Below, one piece after another: positions 14,434 to 23,638 of a stretch of 35,802 nucleotides of DNA. The notes under the pieces were generated by a model, which saw only the letters and a list, made by a program, of their open reading frames with translations, was not told the origin of the DNA and made no database searches. Made by a program: the position numbers and the translations under genes. Numbering within the stretch: the stretch's first letter is position 1; each line of letters opens with the position of its first letter. Source of the stretch: CALSPH01 sp041690035 (GTDB lineage: Bacteria > Bacteroidota > Bacteroidia > NS11-12g > UBA955). Where the stretch lies: the NCBI GenBank assembly GCA_041690035.1, contig JBDNFC010000064.1, forward strand, positions 1 through 35,802. The letters run 5' to 3'.

Positions 14434-17370
14434 ATGTTAAAAAAAATATTGCTCATTTTTATACTTCTCTTTTGCTCATCGCAAACCATTTATGGACAAT
14501 TAACATTTTTAGTGGCACCTAAACAAGGGGCATTTTTTGCACAAAATAAATCTACCAGGTCTGCGAATATCTTTATCAAAGGATTTGTTGACAACAATGC
14601 ATACACTCAACTAACCATTAAACTATTAAAAAATGGATTACTTGAAAAAACTTTTATTCATGCCTTAACATTTTCTGGAGGAAAGGCTCCATTTGACGAA
14701 ACAATTACTTTAAAAACTGGCAAACATTTTTACACTATACAATATGAGCTATCTGGCAGTAGAACTTATAACCAAAGTGTGAGCGATATATGTGTGGGTG
14801 ATGTATATTTAATACAAGGTCAAAGCAATGCAGTGGCCGCTTCTTATAATCCTTTTGCATCCAAATATAAAGATAATTTTATTAGAAGTTTTGGCAGCAG
14901 TAATCCTAACCCATTTGCATGCTTATCCGATACAGCTTGGCATGCAATGGATCCGGATTTCATCAATTCTTCTGGTTCTGTCGGTCAATGGGCAGCAGTG
15001 ATGGCAAAACATTTGGTAGATAGTTTTAATACACCTATTTGTTTATTAAACGGTGCTCTTGGAGGCACATCAATAGACCAACATCAAGTTTTTCTATGGA
15101 ATAGAGAACACCTTTATACCATCTATGGCCGATTACTTTTTAGAGCAAAAAAAGCAAAACTGGATAGCGCTATCTCAGGAATACTTTATTTTCAGGGCGA
15201 ATCGGATGGTGGAAATGATGTTAAACATGATACACAATTTACCAATTTATACAAAGCTTGGACTCAAGATTACCCTGGATTCAAAAAGCTTTATGTCATT
15301 CAGGTTAGACAAGGCTGTGGTGCTCCTAGTTTGCAATTAAGAGATAAGCAAAGGTTATTTGAAAAGAAATTGCCAAATTGTCAAACGGTAAGTGCCAATG
15401 GATTAAATAACCATGATGGCTGCCACTATGGTTTTATTAATGGATATGAAAAACTTGGCATGCAAATGTCTAAATTATTGGGGAGAGATTTTTATTGGAG
15501 TGCTGAAATAAATAATATCAACCCTCCAAATATTAAATCTTGCTATTATTCTAATGGAAGGCAAACTGAAATAACCCTCAATTTAATAAATCAGGATGAT
15601 CTTATAACAGCAGATGTAACCTTTGAAAATTTGTTTAAAATAGAAGGGGATGATAGTATTAAAATTACTGGAGGCGCGATTAGAAATAATCAAATTGTGC
15701 TAACTCTTAATAAAAGCTCTTGCCAAATTAAAGGCCTTTCTTATGATGGACTCAGTGGCAATCAACCCTGGGTACTAAATAACATAGGTTTTGGATTGAT
15801 AAGTTTCTATAATGTGCCAATTAAAAACCACAATGCGAAAGAACAATTGTTTTTTTGTAAAAATCAGCCTGCAAATTTGGGAACCACAAAACTAGCTGAC
15901 GTTAATTATGTAATCAAACAATTGTCAAATGGCAAAACATTTGCAAGTGCGCTACTAAACATAGCTTTGTTAAGAAATGATTCTTTTCGTCTTACAATGA
16001 GCTTTGATAGTTTGCCTTGCCCTATAAAAGATACCGTCATTATTTATGTGAAGGTAGACAATGTGCAAGTTCCCGAATTAGGGAAAGATAGCAATATTTG
16101 TATTGGGCAAACTGTTTCTTATTCTCCTTTAAAACAAAATTTCTTTCAATTTCAATGGACTATTAATAATGTAAAATACAATAATTTTTCAATAATTGTT
16201 GACACTACATCTACTATAAAATTAAGTGCCTATAGCATTGGTGGTTGCAGGTATGATGACGCGGTAAACATTGGATTAAGACAACCAAAAATACCTTTAA
16301 ATAGCAGTTATATTCAATGCAAAGATTCTGCAATTTTTATTGATCTAAAAGATACGTTTAAATCATATTATTGGAATACTTTAAAAGGAAAAGCAGCTAA
16401 TTATTTCTACAAAGGCAGCTATGATGTAGCAGCAGTAGATAGTTTTGGATGTGTGGCCTTAAATCATTTTGAAGTTTTGCAACATCCTCAATTAGCATTG
16501 CCGCAAATATCTGAAACCATTTGTGACGAAGCAACTGTAAAAATCAATAAACCATTAAACTTTATTAAATGGTCAACAATAAACTATAAGCTAGACGAAG
16601 TGCTTTATTTAGCAGGAGTTAACAATCTTTTTATTATATTGGAAGATTCAAATCAATGCCTTTATCACGACACACTTAAAACAAAAATTTTTAAGCCTTT
16701 GCCCTATCCTACCCTAATAGATACAATTGTTTGTATTGGAAATAAATATAAACTTTCCTTACCCGCTAATCAAAAAGAATATTGGATAAATAATTTATTG
16801 GTTAACGATTCAGTCGTTTTTATTCCTTTTATCAAAGAAACCCAGTATAAAATTAAGGATAACAATGGCTGTTTTCTCAATGGCAACTTAAAATTAAAAC
16901 AGGCTGTCTTGCCCACGCTTTTACCATTTAATGATACCACTCTTTGCTCTTACGACAGTTTGAAACTAATAGAACAAAATGAAAATGAAACATATATTAA
17001 TAATTTACTCATTACTACACATTTTTATTTTAAACCTAACAACTTGTATGATATAAAATTAATTAATGCATCTCGTTGTGAAGCAAAAAAATCTATTTTT
17101 ATCTCCACTAAAACCTGTGCAAGCAGCAATAATAACTTAGATCAAAATAAAATTTTAATTTATCCTAACCCTTTTCATAATGAGCTTTACATTGCTTTCA
17201 ATAATAAATTAAATGACACCATTTATTTATATGACTTACTTGGCAAACTGATATTGACAAAGCATTTAATAAATCATGAGCCAATTGATGTATCTAATTT
17301 ACCTGCAGGAATATATTATCTAAAAACAAAATTTCTTATTGGATACCCTAATAAAATATTAAAATATTAA
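14434..17370 (+). CDS. Secreted SGNH esterase (sialate O-acetylesterase-like) with T9SS signal
   Basis: The protein has 978 residues. Signal peptide: MLKKILLIFILLFCSSQTIYG. The N-terminal half resembles the sialate O-acetylesterase/DUF303 branch of SGNH hydrolases: GDVYLIQGQSNAVAAS (nucleophile Ser near residue 130), LNGALGGTSIDQHQ, LYFQGESDGGNDVKHD (near 253) and DGCHYG (Asp/His of the triad, near 327). It probably removes acetyl groups from a glycan, although the substrate is unknown. The middle (about 460-900) contains repeated Ig-like units with paired Cys (DTIVCIGNKYKL, DTTLCSYDSLKL, DSNICIGQTVSY). Residues 908-978 form a type A T9SS sorting domain (IYPNPFHNELYI, YDLLGKLIL, VSNLPAGIYYL). 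The protein is therefore exported and displayed or released through the type IX system. Confidence 0.82.
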   Translation: MLKKILLIFILLFCSSQTIYGQLTFLVAPKQGAFFAQNKSTRSANIFIKGFVDNNAYTQLTIKLLKNGLLEKTFIHALTFSGGKAPFDETITLKTGKHFYTIQYELSGSRTYNQSVSDICVGDVYLIQGQSNAVAASYNPFASKYKDNFIRSFGSSNPNPFACLSDTAWHAMDPDFINSSGSVGQWAAVMAKHLVDSFNTPICLLNGALGGTSIDQHQVFLWNREHLYTIYGRLLFRAKKAKLDSAISGILYFQGESDGGNDVKHDTQFTNLYKAWTQDYPGFKKLYVIQVRQGCGAPSLQLRDKQRLFEKKLPNCQTVSANGLNNHDGCHYGFINGYEKLGMQMSKLLGRDFYWSAEINNINPPNIKSCYYSNGRQTEITLNLINQDDLITADVTFENLFKIEGDDSIKITGGAIRNNQIVLTLNKSSCQIKGLSYDGLSGNQPWVLNNIGFGLISFYNVPIKNHNAKEQLFFCKNQPANLGTTKLADVNYVIKQLSNGKTFASALLNIALLRNDSFRLTMSFDSLPCPIKDTVIIYVKVDNVQVPELGKDSNICIGQTVSYSPLKQNFFQFQWTINNVKYNNFSIIVDTTSTIKLSAYSIGGCRYDDAVNIGLRQPKIPLNSSYIQCKDSAIFIDLKDTFKSYYWNTLKGKAANYFYKGSYDVAAVDSFGCVALNHFEVLQHPQLALPQISETICDEATVKINKPLNFIKWSTINYKLDEVLYLAGVNNLFIILEDSNQCLYHDTLKTKIFKPLPYPTLIDTIVCIGNKYKLSLPANQKEYWINNLLVNDSVVFIPFIKETQYKIKDNNGCFLNGNLKLKQAVLPTLLPFNDTTLCSYDSLKLIEQNENETYINNLLITTHFYFKPNNLYDIKLINASRCEAKKSIFISTKTCASSNNNLDQNKILIYPNPFHNELYIAFNNKLNDTIYLYDLLGKLILTKHLINHEPIDVSNLPAGIYYLKTKFLIGYPNKILKY

Positions 17371-17713
17371 CGAATATTTAACCCAGATTAACCATATTTC
17401 TATAGATATCGTAAGATGTTGCATAATGAAAATAAATAAAACCGTTGCGGAACTGATTTGACAATACAATTAAACATGCAATAAATTTTAAACACCTAAG
17501 CAACTTATTGATTGTGATGATTTTAAAATTTTTAGCAGGAAGAAGCGTGAAGTCAAAGTAGTTTATTTATAGGTTTCTGTATAATAATGCACCGGTCTTT
17601 AAGTGTGACTAATGTAACTCTTACCCTTTATTATGTAATATTTTCGACAATTATTAAACGCAATTTTGCAGCGCAGAAAAAATAAGTTCTCTGTATAAAC
17701 AAACAAAAAAAAT
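17371..17713. other. 343-nt non-coding stretch before the fasciclin gene
   Basis: No convincing gene is seen. Very short frames occur (for example 33 codons from 17587), without recognisable content. A weak promoter-like box CAATTTTG (17661-17668, one mismatch) lies about 45 nt before the ATG at 17714; no -33 match accompanies it. No hairpin terminator for the upstream esterase was found. Confidence 0.5.
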
Positions 17714-19267
17714 ATGAAATCAATTAAACTACAAATCGGAAAAAAATTATTAACTTATGGAGGTATTTTTATCTTTGGTTCAACAATGGCGCAAACAAAT
17801 GTATTTGACAATGTTATAGCTACAAGTCCAAACCACACTTCTCTTACCGCAGCTATTAATACTGCGGGCCTAGCAAACGTTTTGCGTTCTGCAGATTCAA
17901 GTTATACCATCTTTGCACCAGACAATAATGCATTTAATGAATTAGCCATTAATTTGGGTACTAACATTACCGGTCTCTTGGCACTGCCAAATCTAAGCGG
18001 CATACTTACTTATCATGTGTTAGGCACGAGGGTAGCCGCTGCGGCTATAAATAATGGAGCAATTGTATCGCCATTAAATCAAGCCAACACTATTAAATTA
18101 ACCAAAACTAGTACAAATGTATTTGCTAACCAAGCAGAAGTAAATGCTGCAGACTTGAACGCAGATAATGGAGTTGTACATTCTCTTAATTCAGTATTAT
18201 TGCCTTTTGAAACTGTTGTAGATATTGCTATCGACAACGGTTTTACAAGCCTAGTAGCTGTTGTGGTTAAAGCAGAATTGCTGCCTGCACTTACAAATCC
18301 TTTTGATACCTTTACAGTATTTGCCCCAGATAATAATGCCTTTAACGAGTTGGCAGCAGGATTAGGACTAACCTTAGCGCAAGTATTAGCTTTAAACATA
18401 GAAGATATTCAGGAGTTGTTATATTACCACCTTTTACCTGGCAATGTGCTTGCAGCCGCTATAACTAATGGAGCAATTGTTCAACCAGTTAGCCAAGAAA
18501 ATACTTTAAAACTAACAAAAACTACTTCAAATAAAGTGTTTATAAACCAAGCAGAAGTAATTATACCAAATCTAGCTGCTAATAATGGAACAGTTCATGC
18601 TATCAATAGTGTTTTAGTATTTGATCCTACTGTAGTGGATGTTGCAATTGATGCTGGCTTTACCACATTGACAGCTGCATTATTCAAAGCAGAATTAATC
18701 CCAACTTTGTCGCGCCCTTTTGATTCTTTTACAGTATTTGCACCTACTAATGCCGCGTTTGACTCTTTTGCAATTAAAAATAATTTAACACTTGCACAAG
18801 TTTTAGCTCTGCCAGGATTAGCTAATTTATTGAAATACCATGTTGTTTCAGGAAAAATTCTTGCTTCAGAATTAAGAAACGGATTAGTGCCTACACTAAA
18901 TACCAAAAATGTTAAAGTAAATGTAACAAGTGGTGTCAAAATAAATTTTAGCACTGTTACTACAGCAGATATTGAAGAAGAGAATGGTGTAGTTCATATA
19001 ATAAACGCTGTTCTTGACGAAAATGCTTTGAGCACAAAAATCTCAAATGCAGCTCTAGCAAATATTTATCCTAACCCTGTAGCAAATTTATTGAAAGTGA
19101 AAGGAATAGAAAATTTTGAATTTAGCATTTACAACACACTAGGACAATTAATTTTGAGTGGAAACAGTATTAATGATGAAATCAATGTAAGCAAAATTGC
19201 ACCAGGAAATTATCAACTTATTATTGTAAAAAACAACGTGAACTACCAAAGTCAGTTTACTAAATAA
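17714..19267 (+). CDS. Secreted triple fasciclin (FAS1) protein with T9SS signal
   Basis: The protein has 517 residues. After a signal peptide (cut likely after STMAQ) come three FAS1 domains, at about residues 28-160, 165-300 and 305-440. Each has the H1 motif (YTIFAPDNNAFNEL, FTVFAPDNNAFNEL, FTVFAPTNAAFDSF), a YH motif (LTYHVLGTRV, LYYHLLPGNV, LKYHVVSGKI) and an H2-like ending (NGVVHSLNSVLLP, NGTVHAINSVLVF, NGVVHIINAVLDE). The repeats are similar in DNA too, which points to tandem duplication. Residues about 450-517 are a type A T9SS sorting domain (NIYPNPVANLLKV, YNTLGQLIL, ISKIAPGNYQL-like). FAS1 proteins mediate adhesion, so a surface adhesin role is likely. A strong terminator follows, and no gene adjoins closely, so it is monocistronic. 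Confidence 0.9.
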   Translation: MKSIKLQIGKKLLTYGGIFIFGSTMAQTNVFDNVIATSPNHTSLTAAINTAGLANVLRSADSSYTIFAPDNNAFNELAINLGTNITGLLALPNLSGILTYHVLGTRVAAAAINNGAIVSPLNQANTIKLTKTSTNVFANQAEVNAADLNADNGVVHSLNSVLLPFETVVDIAIDNGFTSLVAVVVKAELLPALTNPFDTFTVFAPDNNAFNELAAGLGLTLAQVLALNIEDIQELLYYHLLPGNVLAAAITNGAIVQPVSQENTLKLTKTTSNKVFINQAEVIIPNLAANNGTVHAINSVLVFDPTVVDVAIDAGFTTLTAALFKAELIPTLSRPFDSFTVFAPTNAAFDSFAIKNNLTLAQVLALPGLANLLKYHVVSGKILASELRNGLVPTLNTKNVKVNVTSGVKINFSTVTTADIEEENGVVHIINAVLDENALSTKISNAALANIYPNPVANLLKVKGIENFEFSIYNTLGQLILSGNSINDEINVSKIAPGNYQLIIVKNNVNYQSQFTK

Positions 19268-19285
19268 ACTATAAAACCATAAAAG

Positions 19286-19322
19286 AAAGCATTTGCAATT
19301 ATCGTTGCAAATGCTTTTTTTT
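19286..19322 (+). terminator. Rho-independent terminator after the fasciclin gene
   Basis: AAAGCATTTGCAA (19286-19298) and TTGCAAATGCTTT (19305-19317) form a perfect 13-bp stem with a 6-nt loop (TTATCG), followed by a run of T to 19322. It starts 19 nt after the fasciclin stop codon. Confidence 0.92.
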
Positions 19323-19534
19323 ATGGTTATTTTTTCAAAAAAAAATCAATTATAGAAAAAATGCAACCCATATAGATGCTATTAAATATATATTGTCCTA
19401 AAAAAAGGTTGATAATAAATACAATTCCAAATTACGCATTAGAAATGCACTATATATTAAGTATTTGTATATCATCCCAATAAGTAAAATTTTAAAACCA
19501 ATTATATTCAAATAAAAAAAACCATAAAAATGGT

Positions 19535-19542
19535 TAATTTTG
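19535..19542 (+). promoter_or_regulatory. -7 box of the IgGFc/CHU_C gene
   Basis: TAATTTTG matches TAnnTTTG and ends 5 nt before the GTG start codon at 19547. No TTTG is present at the usual -33 distance. Confidence 0.45.
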
Positions 19543-19546
19543 CAGG

Positions 19547-21598
19547 GTGCAATCTAAGTTTTTTGTGGTTCTGTTTAGCCTTTTGCAAGTTCAATCTATT
19601 GCTCAAGACCTTAAAGGAAATCACTTTTGGTTCGGTTTTATGGAAAATCAACTCATTCCGAGCAGATTAGAGATAATGGTTATAGCAGAACAAAGCACCA
19701 ATGTTTCCATAACAGTTCAGGGAGTTTCTACTATTTTTAATGCAGGTATTGGAAGCAATATTTTCAATTTACCCATATCAGATTTTTACCCACTTGCAGG
19801 ATCAGAAATGATAGATAACAGAGGTATAGAGGTGATTAGCAATAACAATATCAGGCTTTATGCGCTTAATTACGACTTTTTTACAGCAGATGCAACGCCC
19901 ATTATCCCTTTCAATAATTTTATAAATGGCGACTCCTATGTAGTTCAATCCTTAGAAGGAAATATAAACATTGGCTCAAGTTTTTTGGTGGTGAGCACAG
20001 AAGATAATAGTCAAATAACCATAACTCCTAGCGCAAATACAGTTGGGGGATTAACAGCTGGCAGTGCATTTGATATTATATTACAAAAAGGACAATCATT
20101 TATAGTAAATGCTGCCAATAGTGGCGATTTATCTGGCTCTAGGATAAAAGGAAAGAATGGCTGTGGTAAATTTATGGTTTTTATGGGCAGCAAATGTGCC
20201 CCATCAGGCGTTGCTCCTTGCTCTGGTTGTGATCATCTTTTTACACATGCGGTTCCAATAAGTCATTTTGGCAATCAATACCATACCTTTCCTTTTACTA
20301 ATCAATTAGGTGGCTATTTACTCAAAATTACTGCAAGCACTAATAATACCGCTGTTACCATAAATAATACTACCATTGCTACTATAAATGCTGGACAATC
20401 AATTTCTTATGAACCTACATTGACAAATTTAAAACTTTGTATTAGCACAAGCAAGCCCACTCTGCTAATGCAATATATGAAGAGCAGAAATTGTAATGGA
20501 GATACTGGACAATTGGGCGACCCAAGTGCAATATTTATACCTCAAAAAAGCAGATGGGTAAAAAGCACTGAGTTTAGTTTTTTTAATCAGGCAAATTTTA
20601 GCCAACACCACAGCAATATAATCTTGCATAAAAATGGTTTGAAATCACTGAAGATATTTAGCAGCAATGGGCATACCATGCAGATAGATAGTGCAAATAT
20701 TTGTGATGACATATTAATAGTTAATATAAAATGCAATATGGGTTTAATTAAGATAAACTGCGACTCTAACTTTTATAGCTATGCCTATAGTAGAGGCGAT
20801 AGAGTTAGTAATGCCTTTCTTACAGGAGCCACATTTTTTCCATATAATACAAGTATTGATATTCAAGAAAAGAGGGTTTGTTTGGATGAACAACCAATAT
20901 TATTAAGCTTGGATACAGATAGTTTTTTTACATCCTTATGGGATATGGGCGATGGCAGCAGTTATGCCAATCAAAAAAGCATTTCGCACAGTTATAGCAG
21001 AAGTGGCAAATACAATGCAAAATTGATATTCCGCTATGCGAGCAGCAATTGCCCTTTAGATACTTTACCAATCCATATTGAAATATTGCCAAAAGTAATA
21101 TTACAAGATATTAAAGACGTTATAGTATGCCCTGGAGAGAATATAAGCATTTCGATTTTTGACCAACCTAATTACAGTTATAAATGGAGCGATGGCGTCA
21201 TCGGCTTAAACCGAAAATTTAGTGTTTTAGATAATTATTCTTTGACTGCAATTGACTCTAATGGCTGCACGTCTGAAAAATTTTTTATTGTTAAAGACAG
21301 TGGCTGTTTTGATAAAAAATTAACTTTATATAATTTCTTTTCACCCAATGAAGATGCCATAAATCGGACTTGGCAGCCAATTTTTAAAGGATACTCTGCA
21401 TTGAACTATGAAATATTTAATAGATATGGCACCATTATTTATAAGGGAGACTTAGTAAAAAACGAATTTTGGAATGGTAAAATTAATAATGAAGGAGCAG
21501 AATGTGCCACAGGGACATATTTTTATCACATTGTAACACAAGAAAAATATAATGGTAAACAAGAAAATATTTATGGCGTAATCACTCTATTGCGCTAG
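19547..21598 (+). CDS. Secreted IgGFc-binding/PKD protein with CHU_C (type B T9SS) domain
   Basis: The 683-residue protein starts with GTG and has a signal peptide (MQSKFFVVLFSLLQVQSIAQ). The N-terminal half matches the IgGFc-binding domain found in Bacteroidota surface proteins: GNHFWFGFMEN, LEIMVIAEQSTNVSITVQG, and a Cys-rich stretch CAPSGVAPCSGCDHLFTHAVP. Around residues 445-515 is a PKD-type domain (SFFTSLWDMGDGSSYANQKS, then SHSYSRSGKYNAKLIF), followed by a short Ig-like unit. Residues about 605-683 are the gliding motility-associated C-terminal domain (FSPNEDAINRTWQP, YEIFNRYGTIIYKG, TGTYFYHI), a type B signal for T9SS export. It is therefore likely a large surface adhesin or cell-wall protein; the ligand is unknown. 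Its 3' end overlaps by 17 nt with the next minus-strand gene. Confidence 0.85.
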   Translation: MQSKFFVVLFSLLQVQSIAQDLKGNHFWFGFMENQLIPSRLEIMVIAEQSTNVSITVQGVSTIFNAGIGSNIFNLPISDFYPLAGSEMIDNRGIEVISNNNIRLYALNYDFFTADATPIIPFNNFINGDSYVVQSLEGNINIGSSFLVVSTEDNSQITITPSANTVGGLTAGSAFDIILQKGQSFIVNAANSGDLSGSRIKGKNGCGKFMVFMGSKCAPSGVAPCSGCDHLFTHAVPISHFGNQYHTFPFTNQLGGYLLKITASTNNTAVTINNTTIATINAGQSISYEPTLTNLKLCISTSKPTLLMQYMKSRNCNGDTGQLGDPSAIFIPQKSRWVKSTEFSFFNQANFSQHHSNIILHKNGLKSLKIFSSNGHTMQIDSANICDDILIVNIKCNMGLIKINCDSNFYSYAYSRGDRVSNAFLTGATFFPYNTSIDIQEKRVCLDEQPILLSLDTDSFFTSLWDMGDGSSYANQKSISHSYSRSGKYNAKLIFRYASSNCPLDTLPIHIEILPKVILQDIKDVIVCPGENISISIFDQPNYSYKWSDGVIGLNRKFSVLDNYSLTAIDSNGCTSEKFFIVKDSGCFDKKLTLYNFFSPNEDAINRTWQPIFKGYSALNYEIFNRYGTIIYKGDLVKNEFWNGKINNEGAECATGTYFYHIVTQEKYNGKQENIYGVITLLR

Positions 21599-22184
21599 GT
21601 TTAATAATGATAGACTTTAGCCCAATCTCAATATTTAAACCAGTTTTTAAATCTGCTCCCAAACGCTGAATATGTTGCATTTGCAAATAGCATGATAACT
21701 CTGAATTTACATTATATCCTATGCCTAAACCGTAATTTAACGCTGTAAAAACATTTTTTGGTCTATTAATAGTAGTGGTTAAAGCATAATTAATTTGGTA
21801 GTTGAAAAGGGTAAACGGTGTTAATTTAAACTCTTTTTTTACCCCAATCAGTCTAAATAAATTTGCACTAAACCCGAAATTATAGCTAAACAGATTTGTT
21901 TGCGTCCAGTTTTTCTCTGGAAATGTGCCATTTTGCAAAGAACCAAGCATAATTTGTTGATTAAAATTTATTTTTTTAGCAATTGGCAAACCTAGATTTA
22001 TTGCAGTAAAGTAACTCAATTGCGTGCCATTATTATTCTTATTATTTAGCGCTTTGGCATGATAGTTTGCATATCCAAAAGAAACGCCAAGATTGACTTT
22101 TTCATTTATATAGCCTTGACAAAAACCTTTATTTGCAAAACAAAACAACACAATAATAGTAAGTTTTTTTAACTGTTTATTCAT
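21582..22184 (-). CDS. Outer-membrane beta-barrel-like protein (function unknown)
   Basis: The protein has 200 residues. A signal peptide (MNKQLKKLTIIVLFCFANKGFCQ) is followed by alternating hydrophobic strands (NLGVSFGYANYH, LSYFTAINLGLPIAKKINFNQQIMLG, FSYNFGFSANLF, TALNYGLGIGYNVNSELSCYLQMQH, GLNIEIGLKSIII), the pattern of a small outer-membrane beta-barrel. No specific family is recognised; a PorP/SprF- or OmpW-like relative is possible but not shown. Its start overlaps the smpB stop by 8 nt, so it is the last gene of the par operon. It meets the CHU_C gene tail to tail with a 17-nt overlap. No terminator was seen. Confidence 0.65.
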   Translation of the reverse strand: MNKQLKKLTIIVLFCFANKGFCQGYINEKVNLGVSFGYANYHAKALNNKNNNGTQLSYFTAINLGLPIAKKINFNQQIMLGSLQNGTFPEKNWTQTNLFSYNFGFSANLFRLIGVKKEFKLTPFTLFNYQINYALTTTINRPKNVFTALNYGLGIGYNVNSELSCYLQMQHIQRLGADLKTGLNIEIGLKSIIIKPSAIE

Positions 22185-22626
22185 ATCTATCTAAATCTCT
22201 TTTTAAATCCTTTGTTTTTAAATCATTGCGTTTATCGTATTGCTTCTTGCCACTAGCCGATGCTATTTCTAATTTAATTATACCCCTGTCATTCTCAAAA
22301 ATTTTCAACAATACAATGGTTAATCCCTTTTCTGTGCCTTTGCTCCACAATTTTCGTAACTCATTTTTGTTTAGCAACAATTGGCGTTCGCGCAAGGGCT
22401 CATGATTATTATAGCTGCCTTCTTTAAATAAGGATATGTGAAGGTTTCTTATTTTTAAAATATTTTCTTTTTCAAAATAACAAAAAGCATCTTGCATATT
22501 TACTTTTGCTTCTCTAATAGACTTCACTTCTGTACCCATTAATTGAATACCTGCTATAAAAGTTTGCTCAATATGGTAATCAAATCTTGCTTTTCTGTTT
22601 ACAATATTAATATCTTTTTTTTTCAC
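22177..22626 (-). CDS. smpB: SsrA-binding protein SmpB
   Basis: This 149-residue protein is the partner of tmRNA in trans-translation, which rescues ribosomes stalled on broken mRNA. The signature is complete: NRKARFDYHIEQTFIAGIQLMGTEVKSIREAKVNMQDAF at the N-terminus, EPLRERQLLLNKNEL in the middle, and the C-terminal GKKQYDKRNDLKTKD tail that enters the mRNA channel. Length is normal. Its start overlaps the stop of the thioesterase-like gene by 4 nt (ATGA), and its stop overlaps the barrel gene by 8 nt, so it is embedded in the par operon and probably translationally coupled. The tmRNA gene itself is not in the window. Confidence 0.96.
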   Translation of the reverse strand: MKKKDINIVNRKARFDYHIEQTFIAGIQLMGTEVKSIREAKVNMQDAFCYFEKENILKIRNLHISLFKEGSYNNHEPLRERQLLLNKNELRKLWSKGTEKGLTIVLLKIFENDRGIIKLEIASASGKKQYDKRNDLKTKDLKRDLDRYE

Positions 22627-23021
22627 TTTGTTTTTAATTCTTCAAAAATACGGCTTAATTTCTCTTTAGCCACTATTTTTTGTCCTTGCTGACCTTCTGC
22701 AATCAGCCTTTCTCCTACTTTTGCTGTAAAAGTACACTCAATAATATTTCTTGTGACAATAAATATTTTTGCCTCAAAAAAAACGATTTGACCTAATAAT
22801 GCGGGCGATATATGCTTGATATTCAAAAAAGTACCTATACCTTCTTCATGCACTTCTTTCATATCTAGTACAAAAAGCCTGCATGTCCATTCTGCATCTC
22901 TTCCAAGAGCAAAAGTACTGTAAACTTCATGAACATTTTCTAACTCAAATTCAGCCAAATCAGTCTTTTCAATTCTTTTTTGAAATGTTTTTGTGTCACC
23001 AATTTGATAAATATTTTTCAT
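22623..23021 (-). CDS. FlK-like hotdog thioesterase
   Basis: The protein has 132 residues and a hotdog-fold pattern: a long central helix (HEVYSTFALGRDAEWTCRLF) packed by strands (GTFLNIKHISPALLGQIVFFEAKIF, IIECTFTAKVGERLIAEGQQGQKIV). It resembles the fluoroacetyl-CoA thioesterase (FlK) family. The FlK triad Thr42, Glu50, His76 has spacing 8 and 26. Here Thr36, Glu44 and His70 have the same two spacings, so an active acyl-CoA thioesterase is likely. The acyl substrate is unknown; most relatives are not fluoroacetate enzymes. It lies 10 nt after DUF5683 and overlaps smpB by 4 nt. Confidence 0.7.
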   Translation of the reverse strand: MKNIYQIGDTKTFQKRIEKTDLAEFELENVHEVYSTFALGRDAEWTCRLFVLDMKEVHEEGIGTFLNIKHISPALLGQIVFFEAKIFIVTRNIIECTFTAKVGERLIAEGQQGQKIVAKEKLSRIFEELKTK

Positions 23022-23031
23022 TATACCTGAT

Positions 23032-23616
23032 TCAAAAAGACAATGTTAAATTTGCTCCATAAAAACCCAAACCTACATTTGGCCTTAATATGCCTGACAG
23101 TTTTTTGTCTATATTAAATTCAAAAAAATGAGCATCTACTGTTGCATCTACTATGTTTAACAAATATATTGCACCCATGCCAATAATAGAATAATCTCGG
23201 TATTGTTTAGTAAGATTTCTTTGACTAATAAGAAAATCTAGGCTGCGACCTTGAAAATAAATTGGATTTGTTAGCGTATTTTTATCTGTAATGGCATTGA
23301 TGTCATATTTATATTTCTTTAATTCTGCTCTATTGCTCAACATAAAATAGGTGGCTATGCCTAAACCCACATATACCACTGGTATTTTCAAATATTTTTT
23401 ATTATATGCTTGACCTAAACCGGGTAATACAGCACTATAAATAGAGGCACGATGGGCTGAATGCTTTTTTGGAAGACTATCTTTTGCAAAATCACATGAA
23501 TAAAGTAAGGGATTTCTAAACAATTTTTGCGGCTGAAAACTTTGCCCAATAACAAAATTGTTTGCGTTGCACATTATCAAACTAGAAAATAAAAACAATA
23601 AAATTACGCCTTTCAT
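23032..23616 (-). CDS. DUF5683 family membrane protein
   Basis: The protein has 194 residues with an N-terminal signal or anchor segment (MKGVILLFLFSSLIMCNANN). The DUF5683 hallmark is the stretch HRASIYSAVLPGLGQAYNKKYLKIPVVYVGLGIATYFMLSNRAELKKYKYDINA, followed by SQRNLTKQYRDYSIIGMGAIYLLNIVDATVDAHFFEFNIDKKL. Two hydrophobic segments span the membrane. Members are found in Bacteroidota next to parB; their function is unknown. It lies 22 nt downstream of parB. The ATG at 23616 is kept because it begins a good signal sequence. Confidence 0.88.
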   Translation of the reverse strand: MKGVILLFLFSSLIMCNANNFVIGQSFQPQKLFRNPLLYSCDFAKDSLPKKHSAHRASIYSAVLPGLGQAYNKKYLKIPVVYVGLGIATYFMLSNRAELKKYKYDINAITDKNTLTNPIYFQGRSLDFLISQRNLTKQYRDYSIIGMGAIYLLNIVDATVDAHFFEFNIDKKLSGILRPNVGLGFYGANLTLSF

Positions 23617-23638
23617 TTAAAGGCAAAAGTAGCCAAAA

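Noticed and set aside
17587..17685. 33-codon frame in the gap before the fasciclin gene
   Set aside because: Very short, no recognisable content and no promoter at a sensible distance; treated as chance.
18079..18954. Antisense frames within the fasciclin gene
   Set aside because: They reflect the repeated, Ala/Asn/Thr-rich sense sequence and show no family features.
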